A DNA stretch of 64,000 nt from assembly GCF_001602525.1 (NCBI RefSeq), contig NZ_LSYT01000001.1, positions 434,001 through 498,000 on the forward strand, read 5' to 3'. How positions within the stretch are numbered: position 1 is the stretch's first letter; every line of letters begins with the position of its first letter. Shown piece by piece: positions 61,876 to 64,000 of this stretch. A model generated the notes under the pieces. It made no database searches and was not told the origin of the DNA. It was given only the letters and a program-made list of their open reading frames with translations. Source of the stretch: Flavobacterium chilense (GTDB lineage: Bacteria > Bacteroidota > Bacteroidia > Flavobacteriales > Flavobacteriaceae). The position numbers and the translations under genes are program-made.

Positions 61876-61906
61876 AAAAGCATTCGCTATGGCGGATGCT
61901 TTTTTG
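61876..61906 (+). terminator. Terminator of the 139-aa secreted protein gene
   Basis: AAAAGCATTCGC and GCGGATGCTTTT pair around TATG, followed by T residues. It lies 22 bp after the stop. Confidence 0.9.
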
Positions 61907-61954
61907 CATTATATTTGAAACAGATTCAGTTAAATCATAATTTTTGAAATTAAA

Positions 61955-62338
61955 ATGAAAAAAATCATTCTATTGTTGTTGCTAATTTCTTTTTCAGGAT
62001 ATTCACAAATAAATAAATTTACAGGAACCTGGAGCACAGAAAATTGTAAAAAATGCAGCAAAGAATATATTCTGACAATAACAATTGCACAGTCTAACGG
62101 AAAGATTTTTGGTACAGCAGAAATTATAAGCGACAATCCTGAATTTAAAACGGATGTTATGGAAGTTACCGGATATTCAGCAACTTTAGGCGAAAAAGCA
62201 TATATCAGTTTAAAAACAAAAAATAATCTTTCTGCAAATGTTGTTTTATATGCAAACGATTCAACAATGCAATTTAATAAGCGAGGCGGATCTGATATTG
62301 TACCAAAAGAAACTTTTCTAACAAAGCTCTACGAGTAG
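61955..62338 (+). CDS. Hypothetical secreted protein
   Basis: This 127-aa protein has a signal peptide (MKKIILLLLLISFSGYSQ). The mature part has Cys pairs in NCKKCSKEYILTITI and then beta strands (GKIFGTAEIISDNPEFKTDV, YISLKTKNNLSANVVLYAND). It has no family that I recognise. It is similar in size and setting to its upstream neighbour, though not in sequence. Confidence 0.75.
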   Translation: MKKIILLLLLISFSGYSQINKFTGTWSTENCKKCSKEYILTITIAQSNGKIFGTAEIISDNPEFKTDVMEVTGYSATLGEKAYISLKTKNNLSANVVLYANDSTMQFNKRGGSDIVPKETFLTKLYE

Positions 62339-62449
62339 CACAAACACAACAAAAATCATAAAATATAGCCAAAAAGCCCACTTTTAAAACATACATAATT
62401 TGAACTATAATTTATAGTATGAAAAATTAGATTTTTCGGAAGTGTTTTG

Positions 62450-62516
62450 TATCTTTGTCATGATTTTATCAATGAGAGCCGAGGTATTGCAAGTACCGTT
62501 CGAGGCTCTTTTTTTT
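62450..62516 (+). ncRNA. Candidate small RNA: -7 box, stem-loop and U-run
   Basis: TATCTTTG at 62450-62457 is a -7 box without a good -33. Seventeen bases on is AGAGCC/GGCTCT (62475-62480, 62504-62509), enclosing GGTA/TACC (62483, 62494) and the loop TTGCAAG. Eight T follow. The RNA would be about 50 nt. ATGATTTTATCA precedes the stem. A related element lies at 62757. Confidence 0.45.
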
Positions 62517-62617
62517 ATGGGTTAAAGTTTGTTTCTGAAGTACCCAACGCTTGGCGCTACCGCTTGGCTTTATTGGGGGTTTTTAAAATAAAGGGCAGTT
62601 TATTTTAAAAAATGGTT

Positions 62618-62645
62618 TTGCCCCCGAAAAAGGGGCAAGCTTTTA
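62618..62645 (+). terminator. Strong hairpin TTGCCCC/GGGGCAA in the gene-free region
   Basis: TTGCCCC (62618-62624) and GGGGCAA (62632-62638) form a GC-rich stem, followed by an AT-rich stretch. It could be a terminator, but the preceding gene ends 280 bp away. Confidence 0.5.
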
Positions 62646-62756
62646 TTTTTTTATTTGCCTGTCACGAAGACTGCGTCTTTGGATTGGATAAAAAAATAGC
62701 CTGCACAAATCAATGCGCAGACTTTTATAAATAGAGAGGTTTTCTTTCATGTATCT

Positions 62757-62825
62757 ATGATTTTATCACGAGAGACCATTGCAAGTAGTCATTTTATTTC
62801 TCGTAGAAGTTTAGGCAAATATACA
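62757..62825. repeat. Second stem-loop with the ATTGCAAGTA loop
   Basis: It shares ATGATTTTATCA (62757-62768) and ATTGCAAGTA (62778-62787) with the element at 62460-62495, but has a different stem (CGAGA/TCTCG at 62769 and 62799; GAC/GTC). On the minus strand a TATATTTG box sits at 62818-62825, so it may be read leftwards. Confidence 0.5.
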
Positions 62826-62903
62826 TATTATTCTTATTTATAATGTTAAATTTTTAATTTGTAAATCCTCCCCTACCCGAGTGGGAGAGGGGAAGAAGTT
62901 TTT

Positions 62904-63473
62904 TTACTCTGGATAAGTGTAAACATTAGACTTTGCAAAGTGTTCATTGTTATCCGTAAACCAAATTTGCTTAATGTGATAAGGCTCTACGTAATCAATT
63001 CGATACATGCCCATGTCATACACTAAAGTCATATAACTAAAATAAGAATAAGTACGCTCAATTCCATCACTTGAAATAACGTGCATCGTTAAGCCGATAT
63101 CACCCGAACAGCTATAAATTCTATCTAAAACCTCCTGTTGAACATCCGTTAAATAAATTTTCCCCTCTGCTGAAACAGAATCAACGCTTAAAAGTACGGG
63201 TATAATATCAACGACACACAAAGCAGTTAAATACGAATTTTGAGTTCTAAAATCATTATCCTTTAACATGGCCATATCTGTAAACTCAGAAGAAATAATT
63301 AAGCGTTCCAAATGTGTAAAATCAATACACGCATTAGGTTCTTTTATAAAATTTATTCCTTTTCTTAAATTACAAAAAATTAAATCCTCAGGAATAAGCA
63401 AAGGAATATCTAAAGAATCAACTTCAAGAGTTTGTAACTGTAGATTTCTGTTTAAATAATATAATACATACAT
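62904..63473 (-). CDS. Hypothetical protein, 189 aa
   Basis: This soluble protein reads MYVLYYLNRNLQLQTLEVDS with repeated acidic strands (VYDMGMYRIDYVEPYHIKQI, TDNNEHFAKSNVYTYPE). It may have a beta-sandwich or cystatin-like fold. No family is recognised. It lies 17 bp after the truncated gene at 63491, in the same direction, so the pair is probably co-transcribed. An effector/immunity pairing is possible, but no toxin domain was seen. Confidence 0.6.
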   Translation of the reverse strand: MYVLYYLNRNLQLQTLEVDSLDIPLLIPEDLIFCNLRKGINFIKEPNACIDFTHLERLIISSEFTDMAMLKDNDFRTQNSYLTALCVVDIIPVLLSVDSVSAEGKIYLTDVQQEVLDRIYSCSGDIGLTMHVISSDGIERTYSYFSYMTLVYDMGMYRIDYVEPYHIKQIWFTDNNEHFAKSNVYTYPE

Positions 63474-63490
63474 AATTTATATTGTTTGAA

Positions 63491-64000
63491 TTAAAGCCAA
63501 TTATAGCCTTTTGATTTGTAAAATTTAGCTAGTTCAGAGTACTGAGATTTTGACAAATATTTTATAATATCGTTTCTCAGGTTCTTAGATTTAGTTGCAG
63601 TTTTATAATAAACATCCTCTAAAATTGGGAATGTGCCTGTATGCTTTTTTAAGAAAGTAATAGCGGTTTTTTCGTCCTCAGACCAAGAAGAAATATTATA
63701 TAAATCAATTGTACCGCCTAATAAAACATGATTATCATCTACATTAGTACCGAACGCTTCCGCAATCTTAAAAGCAGAAGCAACTATAGTATCCATTGTC
63801 TTTTGTGAAATACTTGGATAAGACTTTTTAATGTCAGCTACTTTCTTTTTTACGATATCAGGACTTGCCTTTGCGTTTTCGTTCGAATTTTGTTCTTTGA
63901 TAGCTTCTAGATTAGTGTTTTTTACACTTTCAATTGCTCTTTTTAAATACTTGTATGCGTAAGGAAATACAAGAAAAAGAACGACTAAAAAAATCCCGTA
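63491..64000 (-). CDS. Membrane-anchored hypothetical protein (5' end outside window)
   Basis: The leftward frame is open through base 64000. The first visible residues are YGIFLVVLFLVFPYAYKYL, the end of a membrane helix. A helical linker (RAIESVKNTNLEAIKEQ) and a polar C-terminal domain follow (KVADIKKSYPSISQKTMDTI, VDDNHVLLGGTIDLYNISSW, LAKFYKSKGYNWL). The ATG at 63796 is internal, not the true start. The family is not recognised. A gene this close to the 189-aa partner suggests a two-gene unit. Confidence 0.6.
   Translation of the reverse strand, partial: YGIFLVVLFLVFPYAYKYLKRAIESVKNTNLEAIKEQNSNENAKASPDIVKKKVADIKKSYPSISQKTMDTIVASAFKIAEAFGTNVDDNHVLLGGTIDLYNISSWSEDEKTAITFLKKHTGTFPILEDVYYKTATKSKNLRNDIIKYLSKSQYSELAKFYKSKGYNWL

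Noticed and set aside
62540..62640. Coding sequence in the gene-free region near 62.6 kb
   Set aside because: All frames are interrupted; the visible structure is hairpins only.

Overview
The window looks like the chromosome of a Flavobacterium-type member of the Bacteroidota. It is AT-rich. Its promoters carry the Bacteroidota -7 element TAnnTTTG, in the best cases with TTG 19 bp upstream, and Shine-Dalgarno sequences are mostly absent. Secreted proteins carry short signal peptides, many with lipoprotein boxes, and most genes are typical of Flavobacteriaceae.

Region 1 (1-16373) is accessory. It opens with a histidine kinase cut by the window edge and a frameshifted CheY-like partner. A GAF-histidine kinase follows, packaged like an integron gene cassette between two attC-like sites of 133 and 132 bp (1201-1333, 2547-2678). 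Directly abutting is a mobilizable element read leftwards, resembling the NBU/Tn4555 type: tyrosine integrase, coiled-coil protein, HTH protein, RepA-like ATPase, Toprim primase, MobC, relaxase and a membrane protein, with a possible oriT stem and a 16-bp inverted repeat. Beyond the integrase are decayed DNA, small orphan ORFs and a possible defence module: a protein with a possible PD-(D/E)XK site followed by two DUF262 proteins, the first with a C-terminal HNH domain. A 23-bp copy of the tRNA-Val 3' end (16351-16373), still with its terminator, probably marks the island edge. An intact tRNA-Val lies 240 bp further on.

Region 2 (16.6-44.5 kb) is mostly read leftwards. It holds lipoproteins, an adenylate-kinase-like enzyme, two serine hydrolases, a PQQ-type beta-propeller protein, a zinc-finger/FAD monooxygenase, a secreted HExxH protein, a Ca2+/H+ antiporter, an ArsR-SRPBCC-DoxX-SRPBCC-DUF4256-YdeI operon, a secreted Ntn hydrolase, an ABC-F ATPase with a start-codon-masking leader hairpin, a siderophore-interacting flavoprotein with its Crp/Fnr regulator, a transglutaminase-like protein, a uridine-phosphorylase-like enzyme, SUI1, a GxxExxY gene between terminal inverted repeats, and a 2-oxoglutarate oxygenase.

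Region 3 (44.6-62.3 kb) is housekeeping: fused 2-oxoacid dehydrogenase E1, DUF885 peptidase, quinone oxidoreductase with a Crp/Fnr regulator, MscS channel, two helicases, a GNAT enzyme, NDH-2 and a Bcr/CflA-type exporter. Region 4 (62.3-64 kb) has two related stem-loops sharing a loop motif, then two unrecognised leftward genes, the last cut by the window edge.

The strongest new signals are the attC-like cassette, the DUF262 pair, and three promoters next to Crp/Fnr genes in which a palindrome centre lies exactly 36.5 bp upstream of the -7 box edge.
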